Assembly (NCBI RefSeq): GCF_030811535.1
Contig: NZ_JAUSQX010000001.1
Location: 620,001-684,000, forward strand
DNA length: 64,000 nucleotides
Reading direction: 5' to 3'
Source: Trueperella bonasi
GTDB lineage: Bacteria; Actinomycetota; Actinomycetes; Actinomycetales; Actinomycetaceae
In this document: one piece after another, positions 56,848-64,000 of the stretch
Layout: each line of letters starts with the position of its first letter
Numbering within the stretch: position 1 is the first letter of the stretch
The notes under the pieces: generated by a model
The model's database searches: none
What the model saw: the letters and a program-made list of their open reading frames with translations, nothing else
Told to the model about the DNA's origin: nothing
Made by a program: the position numbers and the translations under genes

Positions 56848-58038
56848 TTACATTCCCCCGGTGGGCGGCATCTGATCGATGGCGGCCACAAGTAGCCCGC
56901 CGTCGGCGTCGTAGAGTAAACCCGCCCCTTCGGGGGAAAGATGAGCCGGCACGAGAATCGGCCCCGGCGTGCCTTCCACGTATGCCATCGCAACCGCGCC
57001 GGTCAACACGTTCAAAGCGCGCACGCTATCGTCACTGCGCAGATAGGCGAATACGCCGCCAACTGCTTCCAGCTTCGTCTGCTCCGCGACTGCGTGCGAC
57101 CAGAGGAGATTTTTCTGCGCGTCAAATGAATGCAAGCCGCGTTCATCCAACACGATGAGTGCTCCCGTCATCGGGTCCTCGCCTATATCGACCGCCCGTT
57201 CGATGAGGACTTCGCCGGTCGCTAGATCTAGCACTGGACCGGGGCCACTATTGATCGATAGGAGCGCAAAATTCTCCGCGGCCAGTTCGTCGACAAACCC
57301 GCGTAGTTCCTGACCGTCCAACTGGTAATCTGCAAGCTCAATCTCCCACATCTGTTGCGAAGTGCTCGACGAATGCGCAAAAAGCCGTCCGCCGTCGGCA
57401 GCGAGCACTGTGCCAGAAAAATCGCCCAAGATCTGCGGGCCGCTGATCTCGTCTAAGATGACCGAGCCGTCGTCGGGATTAAGCGCAACTCGCGGGCCGG
57501 ACTCCCCCATGAAGTCCTGCGGTGGCGAAGCAAACACCAAACCCGGCCCCTGGTATGGGCCGGGAACATTAATCGGACCCCAGACGGTTTCACCCGTCAG
57601 CAAATCGTAGGCGGTTGCCGTATTTTGCGAGAGCGCATCCTCGGTGCTTTCAATATCGAGCAGCACCGCAATTGAGCGCCCATCGCTGGTCTGCGCCACG
57701 GCAAAACCCGTGCACGAACGTGGGCGCTCCACCGACCACAACACCTCACCGGCCGCCGATATCGCGGTGAACTCGAGCGCCTCCCCCAGGTCCTTCGCAC
57801 CCAAATAAACCCCAGAAGCGTACTGCGCCGGCGTGATCCAGTTGGGATCGATCACAGTCAAACCAACCAGTGAATTCGGCACGTTCATATCTGACACGTC
57901 AACCACTTCGGGGGCCAGATTCTCGGTTTGAACAGTGCGGTCCACAGCCGCATCAGATACGGAATCTTCCGAGGTGCAGCCGGCAATTGCTAGGGCGCCC
58001 ACGAGTGCCAGCGCAGAAAAGCGAAGGCGCGTATTCAT
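56848..58038 (-). CDS. PQQ-like beta-propeller lipoprotein
   Basis: A 396-residue lipoprotein: signal with lipobox IAGC, then repeated blades in which segments such as AISAAGEVLWSVERPRSC, TAYDLLTGETVWGPINV, VLDLATGEVLIERAVDIGED and FDAQKNLLWSHAV have the [YF]D-x-x-[TA]G-x-x-x-W pattern of PQQ-like propellers. It is a probable envelope binding or scaffold protein. It is the third gene of a thiol-redox operon (DsbA-like, CcdA-like, then this), overlapping ccdA by 4 bp. PQQ binding itself cannot be claimed. Confidence 0.75.
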   Translation of the reverse strand: MNTRLRFSALALVGALAIAGCTSEDSVSDAAVDRTVQTENLAPEVVDVSDMNVPNSLVGLTVIDPNWITPAQYASGVYLGAKDLGEALEFTAISAAGEVLWSVERPRSCTGFAVAQTSDGRSIAVLLDIESTEDALSQNTATAYDLLTGETVWGPINVPGPYQGPGLVFASPPQDFMGESGPRVALNPDDGSVILDEISGPQILGDFSGTVLAADGGRLFAHSSSTSQQMWEIELADYQLDGQELRGFVDELAAENFALLSINSGPGPVLDLATGEVLIERAVDIGEDPMTGALIVLDERGLHSFDAQKNLLWSHAVAEQTKLEAVGGVFAYLRSDDSVRALNVLTGAVAMAYVEGTPGPILVPAHLSPEGAGLLYDADGGLLVAAIDQMPPTGGM

Positions 58039-59036
58039 TCGCGTTCCTCAGGTTCAGGATTACTTGAAGGCTTAACAGCTTGATCGGCGGGATCGCTGGC
58101 GGATACAGCCGGCCCCCTAGGGTTCTCCGACCCGATCAAGTTGGGCGTGCCAAGGCTATCCGCGCCGGCAAAGCTGGGCTCTTGGGCATGCTCGGCGTCG
58201 TTTTTATCTGCCTCGCCGCGTGTCTGGTAACGGAACCAAAGCGCCAAGATCAGGGCCGCTATCAGAACAATTGCCACGATTTCCACAATGGGGTGCGATA
58301 GCGCTTGCGCCGCGCTTTGCAGCCGGGCCTGAGCGTCGATCGGAATAATTTCTGGCACGCCTATCAGCCCATTGGTGCGCCAGAACAGAACCCCAATACC
58401 TACGATCAGCAAGCCGGTGATGACTGAGGTGGTGTGGAATTGCCTGCCCAACATCGTGAAGGTGCGGCCGCGCAAAACGGATCGGCCACGCTCACCAAGC
58501 GGCCGCCACAGCACAACTATGACGATCAGTGGCACCACCATTCCAGCGCCATAAGTGGCAAGCAGCAGGCCAGCCGTGACGGTACTGCCGCTCGCAGCCG
58601 CCATCGTCAAAACCGCGCCCAGAATAGGCCCGGCACAAAAACCGGCGACCCCCGACGTCGTGCCAAGAAGGAAAGTCTTGGCGAAACCCGTGGCGGCCTT
58701 CGACTTGGACTGCCGCTCCTCCTGCCCGGGAATGAGCTTGCCGGGATCAAAACCGAATCCGAATATTTGGGCGATTCCTAGAACGATTAACAAAACCGAG
58801 GAGGCGGTGATCAAGGTGTTGCGGTGCGTGACGAACAGCGAACCAAAGGCGCCTGCTCCCACTCCGAGAGGTACGAGCACCACGATCAGCCCTAAATAAA
58901 ACACGATCGAATGCAGCACAAGGCGTGCCCCAGAGTTTATTGTGGACGCAAAAAATGCTGGCAGGAGAAGTGCTGCGCACGGCGAAAGAAGGGCGAGCAT
59001 CCCGCCGACGAACGCGGTGACAAACCCGATGTCCAT
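58035..59036 (-). CDS. ccdA: CcdA/DsbD-like thiol transporter
   Basis: A 333-residue membrane protein: about six helices in the first 250 residues and a soluble Pro/Asp-rich tail of ~60 residues. SPCAALLLPAF (Cys20) and GVAGFCAGPILGAV (Cys near 140) are the two redox Cys of the CcdA family, which moves reducing equivalents from thioredoxin to the outside. The tail is longer than usual. It overlaps the lipoprotein and is 2 bp after the DsbA-like gene, so the three work together, probably in reducing or remodelling disulfides of envelope or cytochrome proteins. Confidence 0.87.
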   Translation of the reverse strand: MDIGFVTAFVGGMLALLSPCAALLLPAFFASTINSGARLVLHSIVFYLGLIVVLVPLGVGAGAFGSLFVTHRNTLITASSVLLIVLGIAQIFGFGFDPGKLIPGQEERQSKSKAATGFAKTFLLGTTSGVAGFCAGPILGAVLTMAAASGSTVTAGLLLATYGAGMVVPLIVIVVLWRPLGERGRSVLRGRTFTMLGRQFHTTSVITGLLIVGIGVLFWRTNGLIGVPEIIPIDAQARLQSAAQALSHPIVEIVAIVLIAALILALWFRYQTRGEADKNDAEHAQEPSFAGADSLGTPNLIGSENPRGPAVSASDPADQAVKPSSNPEPEERE

Positions 59037-59038
59037 GA

Positions 59039-59776
59039 CTACCCCGCCGAAATCGCGGCCTCGACGGCGTCGGTAAACACTGGCGTCGGCTGAGCGCCAA
59101 CGATTGGCTGGCCGTTAATCGTGAACGAAGGCGTGGAAAACACGCCGTATTCGAGGCCGGTGGACATGTTTGCCTCAACGGCCTGGCGCACTTCGTCCGA
59201 GGCGAGGTCGGCGGCGAATTGATCCGTGTCTAGGCCGAGTTCCGCCGCGTGTTCAATGAGAGCATCTTCGGTTAAATCTGACGCATCGAGGATGCCTCCG
59301 TTGGGGAAAAGCCGGGCATGATACTGCCAAAACTGACCCTGCTGGCCGGCCGCATATGCGGCAAGTGCAGCCCGATGCGAGTCCTCGCCAAAGATTGATA
59401 CGTCATACCATTCGATCCGCAAATCACCGGCGTTGACATAGGGCTGAAGCGCAGGCAATGTATCGTTAGACCACTTGGCGCAGAACTGGCATTGGTAATC
59501 CGAAAAACCGACTAGAACCACCGGCGCATCAATGGCACCTATCGCGAGAGGATCGCCCTCAATTCGGCGCTCAAGGGCGGCATAATCGGGTCTGGCGGGC
59601 TGTTGGACGCTACTCGGCGCGCTGGGGCCTTGGACTGGCGCGTTCGTCTGAGTTTGGGCAGGCTGCGTTTCGGTACTGGACTGCTGCTTTCCAAGCACGT
59701 AGGCAATGAGCGCTACGGCAATAAGAATGACGACTATCGGCACTCCCCAGGTGAGCAGCTGATTGCGCTTTGCCAT
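59039..59776 (-). CDS. DsbA-like thioredoxin-fold protein
   Basis: A 245-residue protein: helix (about residues 11-29), Gln/Pro/Ser-rich linker, then a thioredoxin/DsbA fold with the redox pair C-Q-F-C in VVLVGFSDYQCQFCAKWSND, and the cis-Pro loop in FSTPSFTINGQPIVG. The start ATG 59776 has AAGGGGAAAT upstream. Probably a membrane-anchored disulfide oxidase or isomerase facing outward; it precedes ccdA on the same strand. Confidence 0.88.
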   Translation of the reverse strand: MAKRNQLLTWGVPIVVILIAVALIAYVLGKQQSSTETQPAQTQTNAPVQGPSAPSSVQQPARPDYAALERRIEGDPLAIGAIDAPVVLVGFSDYQCQFCAKWSNDTLPALQPYVNAGDLRIEWYDVSIFGEDSHRAALAAYAAGQQGQFWQYHARLFPNGGILDASDLTEDALIEHAAELGLDTDQFAADLASDEVRQAVEANMSTGLEYGVFSTPSFTINGQPIVGAQPTPVFTDAVEAAISAG

Positions 59777-60033
59777 ATTTCCCCTTCGCACATGGCGCTC
59801 GTTCCTCAACGAGCATCCATTGAATGTAATAACTCCAGATACAATAGACATCATGCCACAGGAGAGCAAAGGCGCACAGAGTGTCTCTGATGGCTCAGTG
59901 AAGGTTCTCATGAGAATCACCAATGCACGGCGACGCGGGCGGGAATTTATCCACAGCGGCGAAAATGTTGGCACTCTCCACATTTGGGCTGTTGTCGGAA
60001 GCTAACTTTGGCGGATTTCTTAACACTGTTCCC

Positions 60034-60951
60034 ATGGATCAGATTTTTCGCAGATCCGCACTCGTTGAGCAGGGTTATTCAGCGCGAATGATAGAACGCC
60101 TCGTTCGCGAGGGCTCACTGCAGCGAGTGAGCCAAGGGTGGTACGCGATGGAAGGCGCCGACGAAGCGCTTATCCTCGCGGCGCAAGCTCACACTAGGCT
60201 AGGTTGTCTATCCGCCGCACAATATCACAGCCTGTGGGTGCCTAAGCCGCGGTTAGATTTCGCTGGAAATCCCGACCCGAAAGGAACAATGTGTTCCTAT
60301 GTTCCCTCCTCAGGGCAGGCTGCCACCGATATCCATGTGCTGTTAAACAATTGGGACAGCGGCGAGATGACGAAGAAGCGGGTATGGAAAGCTACCGGTG
60401 GGCGATCGCGCGCGTGCCTACACCGGTGGCCCGGTAGCAAAGAGGAGCTGGTGGCATCGGTGGAAGATGCAGTGGAACAGGTTTCGCGCTGGCACGATTC
60501 GGAAACTGCGCTGGTCGTGATTGAATCGGCACTCAATCAGGGGCGTGTGAGTGAGGAGTGGGTGTGCGCGATGCTTGAGCGCCTGCCACCAACCGTGGCT
60601 CACAGGCTCTGGAACTTTCAAGTGCTCTCGGAATCTGGCTCCGAAACGCGGGTTGCACATCACTTCCGGCGCCGAGGCGTCAAGGTACAACAACAGGCAC
60701 AGATAACTCCAAATATTCGGGTGGACGCCCTTGTTGGGCAATCTCTTGTGGTCGAATCCGATTCGATCGCCTTTCATGGCGCGCTTGCGGCTTATATCCA
60801 CGACCGCCGGCGGGCGGCAACGCTCGAAGAACTTGGCTATAACGTTGTGGAATTGAGCTATGAACAGATCTGGGATCACTGGGGTGACACAGTTCGGATG
60901 CTGAACTCGCTTATTAAACAGCGTAAACATCTGAGAAAAGTGCGCGCTTAG
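60034..60951 (+). CDS. AbiEi-like winged-helix / DUF559-like protein, copy 2
   Basis: A 305-residue protein paralogous to the one at 19778-20704: shared blocks include SQGWYA, GCLSAAQ(F/Y)H, LWVPKPR, RWHD, ETALVVIESALN, SGTETRVAHHFRRRG / SGSETRVAHHFRRRG and the C-terminal (F/L)EELGYNVV-L-SYEQ(V/I)WD. The layout is N-terminal winged helix, middle domain, then a Vsr/DUF559-like C-terminal domain (VDALVGQSLVVESDSIAF). ATG 60034 is preferred; the open frame runs to 59923. No toxin gene is adjacent. Function unknown; possibly a regulator related to the AbiE antitoxin. Confidence 0.68.
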   Translation: MDQIFRRSALVEQGYSARMIERLVREGSLQRVSQGWYAMEGADEALILAAQAHTRLGCLSAAQYHSLWVPKPRLDFAGNPDPKGTMCSYVPSSGQAATDIHVLLNNWDSGEMTKKRVWKATGGRSRACLHRWPGSKEELVASVEDAVEQVSRWHDSETALVVIESALNQGRVSEEWVCAMLERLPPTVAHRLWNFQVLSESGSETRVAHHFRRRGVKVQQQAQITPNIRVDALVGQSLVVESDSIAFHGALAAYIHDRRRAATLEELGYNVVELSYEQIWDHWGDTVRMLNSLIKQRKHLRKVRA

Positions 60952-61023
60952 CCAGGCTAGACCGTTGAACTCACCAATAGCGAGCGCGGAGGGTCGAAAA
61001 GTGCGCGCTTGGCCAAGCTAGAC
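60935..61023 (+). repeat. Two 28-nt direct repeats at the 3' end of copy 2
   Basis: The 28-nt unit GAAAAGTGCGCGCTTAGCCAGG... occurs at 60935-60962 (last codons and stop of the gene) and again at 60996-61023 with two base changes, 61 bp later. The repeat carries the last codons and stop of the gene, so a partial duplication of the gene end is likely. It lies just upstream of the intergenic element. Confidence 0.7.
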
Positions 61024-61077
61024 GGCTGGCGGGAAGGTGGGCTGGAGGCCGGGCTAGACGGCGAGCTGAGGCGGCGG

Positions 61078-61180
61078 CTACTCGGAGGGGCGCGCAAAAG
61101 TGCTGAATCGGAGCGTTTAGATCGACGCTCGCGGCGAAAAGGGCCGATTTTCAAGAGGAAATGCGCGGTGGGTGAAGTAG
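61078..61180 (+). repeat. Dispersed intergenic element, copy B
   Basis: This copy on the + strand matches copy A at 39758-39853 (minus) over ~85 bp. It begins CTACTCGGAGGGG, includes AAAAGTGCTGA, GAGCGTT and CGACGCTCG-CGAAAA blocks, and is bordered by GCTACT and its complement AGTAGC (near 61175-61181). It lies between the AbiEi-like gene and the nitroreductase gene, so both known copies are intergenic. Confidence 0.55.
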
Positions 61181-61204
61181 CTCGCTTGGAGTTCCATTTT
61201 TCGC

Positions 61205-61232
61205 CTGTCAGTGCTTAACTAGATAGTAGAAT
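61205..61232 (+). promoter_or_regulatory. Candidate promoter of the nitroreductase gene
   Basis: CTGTCA (61205-61210) as -35 and TAGAAT (61227-61232) as -10, spacing 16 bp, lie 25 bp before the start codon of the gene at 61258. The match to the housekeeping consensus is 4/6 and 5/6. Confidence 0.35.
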
Positions 61233-61257
61233 TTTCAACCACCCTAGGAGACGTATC

Positions 61258-61866
61258 ATGACAGCAAACACCTCAACCACCTTCGCCAACCTCGTTCACG
61301 CGCGCCGTTCCGTCTACGAAATTGGCACCAACTCGGATGTCACCGTGGACGATGTCGCCGCCACACTTCGCAACATCACAGGCCGCTTACCCTCCGCTGT
61401 CAACAGCCAAAGCACTCGCCTCGTAATCGTCACCGGAGAAAAGAGTGATGCCGTATGGGACATGGTGCATGAGGACCAGAAAACCGCGCTAAGCCCCGAA
61501 ATGTACGAAATATTTGCGCCGCGTTTTGAGCAGGCCAAGAAGGGCCTGGGCACGGTTCTCATGTTTGAAAGCCGGGACGCGGTGGAAAACATGGGGCTCA
61601 GCCCGGACCGCAACGAGCTCTACAAAGAAAACAACCACGGCATTGCCGCGTTCGGCGTATGGCTCGCACTGACCGAACTCGGTCTTGGCGCCTCGCTACA
61701 GCACTTCAACGTCGGCTACGAACAGGGATACGACGCGAAGATCCGCGAATACCTTGGCCTCCCGGCCGATTTTGAAATGCTCGCGCAAATGCCGTTCGGC
61801 TCCATCGAAGAGCCGGGCGCACAAAAACCTTCGATTGCGCCCGAGGAACACGTCTTTATCGCTTAA
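61258..61866 (+). CDS. Nitroreductase family protein (HBN1/Frm2-like)
   Basis: A 202-residue FMN-fold protein. The N-terminal VHARRSVYEIGTN has the Arg pair that binds FMN phosphate; SAVNSQSTRLVIVTGE and AAFGVWLALTELGLGASLQ are family motifs. The short length and the sequence LQHFNVGYEQGYDAKIREYL resemble the fatty-acid-response Frm2/HBN1 group. It probably reduces nitroaromatics or other electron acceptors. Preceded by AGGAG. Intact, unlike the nitroreductase relic at 56.4 kb. Confidence 0.88.
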   Translation: MTANTSTTFANLVHARRSVYEIGTNSDVTVDDVAATLRNITGRLPSAVNSQSTRLVIVTGEKSDAVWDMVHEDQKTALSPEMYEIFAPRFEQAKKGLGTVLMFESRDAVENMGLSPDRNELYKENNHGIAAFGVWLALTELGLGASLQHFNVGYEQGYDAKIREYLGLPADFEMLAQMPFGSIEEPGAQKPSIAPEEHVFIA

Positions 61867-61957
61867 GTTCAGCCGCTATCGCCGAACTTCGTGGACACGC
61901 GCTCCCCACGCCCGCGAAGTGCCTATGATTGGAGTGAAAACTTTAAGGAGGCACCTC

Positions 61958-63208
61958 GTGAGCACAACGCCCACCCCCTACGATGACGCCAAAGCGCAGC
62001 TCAAGCGCGCGCAGGAAATCCTCGGCTTCAGCGATGACGATTACGCACTGCTTGCCACACCGCGGCGCGAAGTTACGGTAGCGGTACCGGTACAGCGCGA
62101 CGACGGTACAATGACCGTTCTGCAGGGCTACCGGATCCAGCACAATTGGAGCCGCGGCCCGGGTAAGGGTGGCGTGCGGTACGCGGAAAACGTGGACATG
62201 GAAGAGGTCCGCGCGTTGGCAATGCTCATGACGTGGAAGGCGGCGCTCCTTAATCTGCCCTACGGCGGCGCGAAGGGCGGTATCGCCTTTAATCCCGCGG
62301 AGTACTCGCAGGCCGAGATCGAGCGGATCACGCGCCGGTACGTGCACGAATTGCTCCCTGTGATTGGCCCGGAGGTTGATATTCCGGCGCCTGATATGGG
62401 CACCGACGCGCAGACGATGGCCTGGTTCATGGACACGTATTCCCAAGCGGTTGGCTATACCGAGCCAGGCATCGTGACCGGTAAACCCGTGTCCTTGGGC
62501 GGTTCGCTAGGCCGCGCTGAGGCGACGTCGCTTGGCGTCTACATCACCACGCGTGCCGCGCTCGAACACCTCGGCATCCATGAAGAGGGCGCCACCGTGG
62601 CCGTTCAGGGTTTCGGCAAGGTTGGCCGCGGGGCGGCACGGTTTATGGACGACGCCGGGATGAAGGTCGTGGCGGTTTCCGATGTGTTCGGCGCGGTCTA
62701 CAACGCCGATGGGATCGATACGAAGGCGCTTGCCGGGCACGTGGATGAGACCGGCAAGGTCGTAGACTTTGCGGGCGCGCAGGCGATGGATCCGGCTGAG
62801 TTGCTGTTGCTGGATGTCGACGCCGTCGTGCCAGCTGCCGTGGAAGCCGTGCTCACGGAGAAGAATGCTAGTGACGTCAAAGCGCGCGTCGTGGTTGAAG
62901 GCGCCAATGGCCCGACGACGGGCGCCGGCGACGCGATCTTGAACGAGAAGGGCGTGCTGGTCGTGCCAGATATTCTGGCGAATTCGGGCGGCGTGCTCGT
63001 GTCGTACTACGAGTGGGTTCAGAGCCGGGATAATTTCTTCTGGGATCTTGAGCGCGTTCAGGAATCGCAGGAATCGGCGATGCTTGCGGTGTGGGGCGAC
63101 GTCGTGAAGTTCGCCGACGAGCACGGCGTGAACCTACGTGAGGCAGCCGTATCGATGGCTGTGGAGCGCGTGCTCGACGCTCACAAGATGCGCGGGCTAT
63201 TCCCGTAA
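61958..63208 (+). CDS. gdhA: Glu/Leu/Phe/Val dehydrogenase (NAD(P)-dependent glutamate dehydrogenase-like)
   Basis: A 416-residue amino acid dehydrogenase. VRYAENVDMEEVRALAMLMT and NLPYGGAKGGIAFNP (catalytic Lys in the GGAKGG motif), IPAPDMGTDAQTMAWFMDTY, then the Rossmann half (VAVQGFGKVGRGAARFMDD) and SGGVLVSYYEWVQ. It interconverts glutamate and 2-oxoglutarate, at the C/N junction fed by the isocitrate dehydrogenase above. GTG 61958 follows AAGGAGG; the long open frame before it is a readthrough. Confidence 0.93.
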   Translation: MSTTPTPYDDAKAQLKRAQEILGFSDDDYALLATPRREVTVAVPVQRDDGTMTVLQGYRIQHNWSRGPGKGGVRYAENVDMEEVRALAMLMTWKAALLNLPYGGAKGGIAFNPAEYSQAEIERITRRYVHELLPVIGPEVDIPAPDMGTDAQTMAWFMDTYSQAVGYTEPGIVTGKPVSLGGSLGRAEATSLGVYITTRAALEHLGIHEEGATVAVQGFGKVGRGAARFMDDAGMKVVAVSDVFGAVYNADGIDTKALAGHVDETGKVVDFAGAQAMDPAELLLLDVDAVVPAAVEAVLTEKNASDVKARVVVEGANGPTTGAGDAILNEKGVLVVPDILANSGGVLVSYYEWVQSRDNFFWDLERVQESQESAMLAVWGDVVKFADEHGVNLREAAVSMAVERVLDAHKMRGLFP

Positions 63209-63221
63209 AGCGCCCGTACGT

Positions 63222-64000
63222 TTAGCTTGCTCGACTGCCCGCATCCCGGTGGATGCGGGCCAGTTCGTGTTGGGCATCAAGAATGGTTGCGTGGATCTGG
63301 TTGTGGGCTGTGCGGCGCATGGTGCGCGAGGCGCTGAAGTACGTTGCGGTACGCCACACGCCAACGAGCATCACGAGGATGGCAAGGCTGGCGATCAGCA
63401 TGTAGCCAGCCCGCCATAGCGGTTCGAGCAGCGCAGAAATCCGCATGGCATGCGCAAATAAACCGGCGAACGCGATCACGGTGAACAAGCCAGAAAGCCC
63501 GAGCGAAAACGATCCTTGTAAAGTGGAGTGCCCAGTCTGGTAGCCGCGTAGCCCCATGACCGCCAGGCCGAGATCGCGGCCATAGGGAGCAAAATATGGA
63601 CGTAAAGCGATGTAGTGAACAAATCCGCTCGCACCGGCGGCCACACCGATATACACGAGTTTGCGGGCGAGAAGGAAGTTACCGTCAGTGTTGCCAATCG
63701 CCACGTAGGACACCCCGATGAACAGTACCGCGGGCACGATGATCAACACCGCAGCCCGCAGGCTAATCACGTATGGCGAGAGTGCGAACCAGCTGCGCAC
63801 ATAGTTCAGTGGCCAACGATCGAAGGCGTGGCTTTGCGCGATGCCAGCCACGGCGTCGCTTTGGCGGGCCCGTTCTGCGCTGATACCGGAAAGGTGATCG
63901 TCGACGCCGTCGTGCCAATCGGCAAGCTGGCTGCCGACGTCGTCGCTGGTAAGCGTCTGGTGAATGAAATCGAGGCTGCGGGCCTGATCTTGGGCGTCGG
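63222..64000 (-). CDS. Membrane protein, 5' end beyond the window
   Basis: The frame runs from the stop at 63222 to the right edge, so the N-terminus is missing and 258 residues remain visible. An upstream soluble part (TSDDVGSQLADWHDGVDDHL) precedes about five helices (SLRAAVLIIVPAVLFIGVSY and YIGVAAGASGFVHYIALR among them) and a short basic, His-rich C-terminal tail. I do not recognise the family. Confidence 0.6.
   Translation of the reverse strand, partial: DAQDQARSLDFIHQTLTSDDVGSQLADWHDGVDDHLSGISAERARQSDAVAGIAQSHAFDRWPLNYVRSWFALSPYVISLRAAVLIIVPAVLFIGVSYVAIGNTDGNFLLARKLVYIGVAAGASGFVHYIALRPYFAPYGRDLGLAVMGLRGYQTGHSTLQGSFSLGLSGLFTVIAFAGLFAHAMRISALLEPLWRAGYMLIASLAILVMLVGVWRTATYFSASRTMRRTAHNQIHATILDAQHELARIHRDAGSRAS

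Noticed and set aside
56908-56993. N-terminal extension of the nitroreductase-like frame to 56993
   Set aside because: Those codons lie inside the lipoprotein gene and have no nitroreductase character, so the gene is treated as a truncated relic.
62507-63124. 205-codon minus strand ORF
   Set aside because: Antisense to the glutamate-type dehydrogenase; no ribosome site and no recognisable protein.

Overview
The window looks like a chromosomal segment of a moderately high-GC actinobacterium, most likely in or near the Actinomycetaceae (Arcanobacterium/Trueperella-like). The basis is recognition of gene families, not a search: paired LytR-CpsA-Psr proteins, a TIGR03085-type protein, a VanW/YoaR-type wall protein, monomeric NADP isocitrate dehydrogenase, the fdxA-dapC pair, an Rv2212-like class III cyclase and frequent GTG/TTG starts. 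No rRNA, tRNA, phage, IS transposase or CRISPR array was seen.

Region 1-24.96 kb is a cell-surface glycan cluster. It holds an asparagine-synthase-like protein (cut by the left edge), two GT4 glycosyltransferases, a Wzx-like flippase, and a minus-strand cassette of a GtrB-like polyprenyl-phosphate glycosyltransferase, a GtrA-like flippase, a YfhO-family membrane protein and a second polytopic membrane protein. The GtrB-like gene is interrupted at a tract of nine G and is a candidate phase-variable switch. Next come a broken FG-GAP/gamma-glutamylcyclotransferase-like secreted protein, a DUF981 membrane operon, a WbpB-WbpE-WbpD-like amino-sugar module, a GT2-DUF2304-rmlB-rhamnosyltransferase operon, a WbbL-like rhamnosyltransferase, two LCP ligases and a second GtrA. 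Together they suggest assembly of a rhamnose- and amino-sugar-containing wall polymer, its export and its attachment to peptidoglycan.

Region 25-44 kb is mixed: a two-component system, a class III cyclase, a DUF885 protein, Maf, a NUDIX protein, a patch of decayed genes at 31.2-32.5 kb, citrate synthase, DapC, FdxA, a VanW protein, TypA/BipA, a bacterial PH-domain protein, an ABC-transporter relic, an M18 aminopeptidase, an alpha/beta hydrolase and a tyrosine phosphatase.

Region 44-64 kb holds monomeric isocitrate dehydrogenase, a PepSY lipoprotein, a large secreted protein, a patatin, a TIGR03085 protein, an FAD/NAD(P) protein, cold-shock protein, a YdcF protein, a formate/nitrite channel, an azoreductase-like flavoprotein, peptide deformylase, MscL, a nitroreductase relic, a thiol-redox operon (lipoprotein, CcdA, DsbA-like), a second copy of an AbiEi-like/DUF559-like protein also present at 19.8 kb, a nitroreductase, a glutamate-family dehydrogenase and a membrane protein cut by the right edge.

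The strongest leads are the poly-G interrupted glycosyltransferase with its GtrA/YfhO partners, the paralogous AbiEi-like proteins without toxins, and a dispersed intergenic element of about 90 bp present in two inverted copies.
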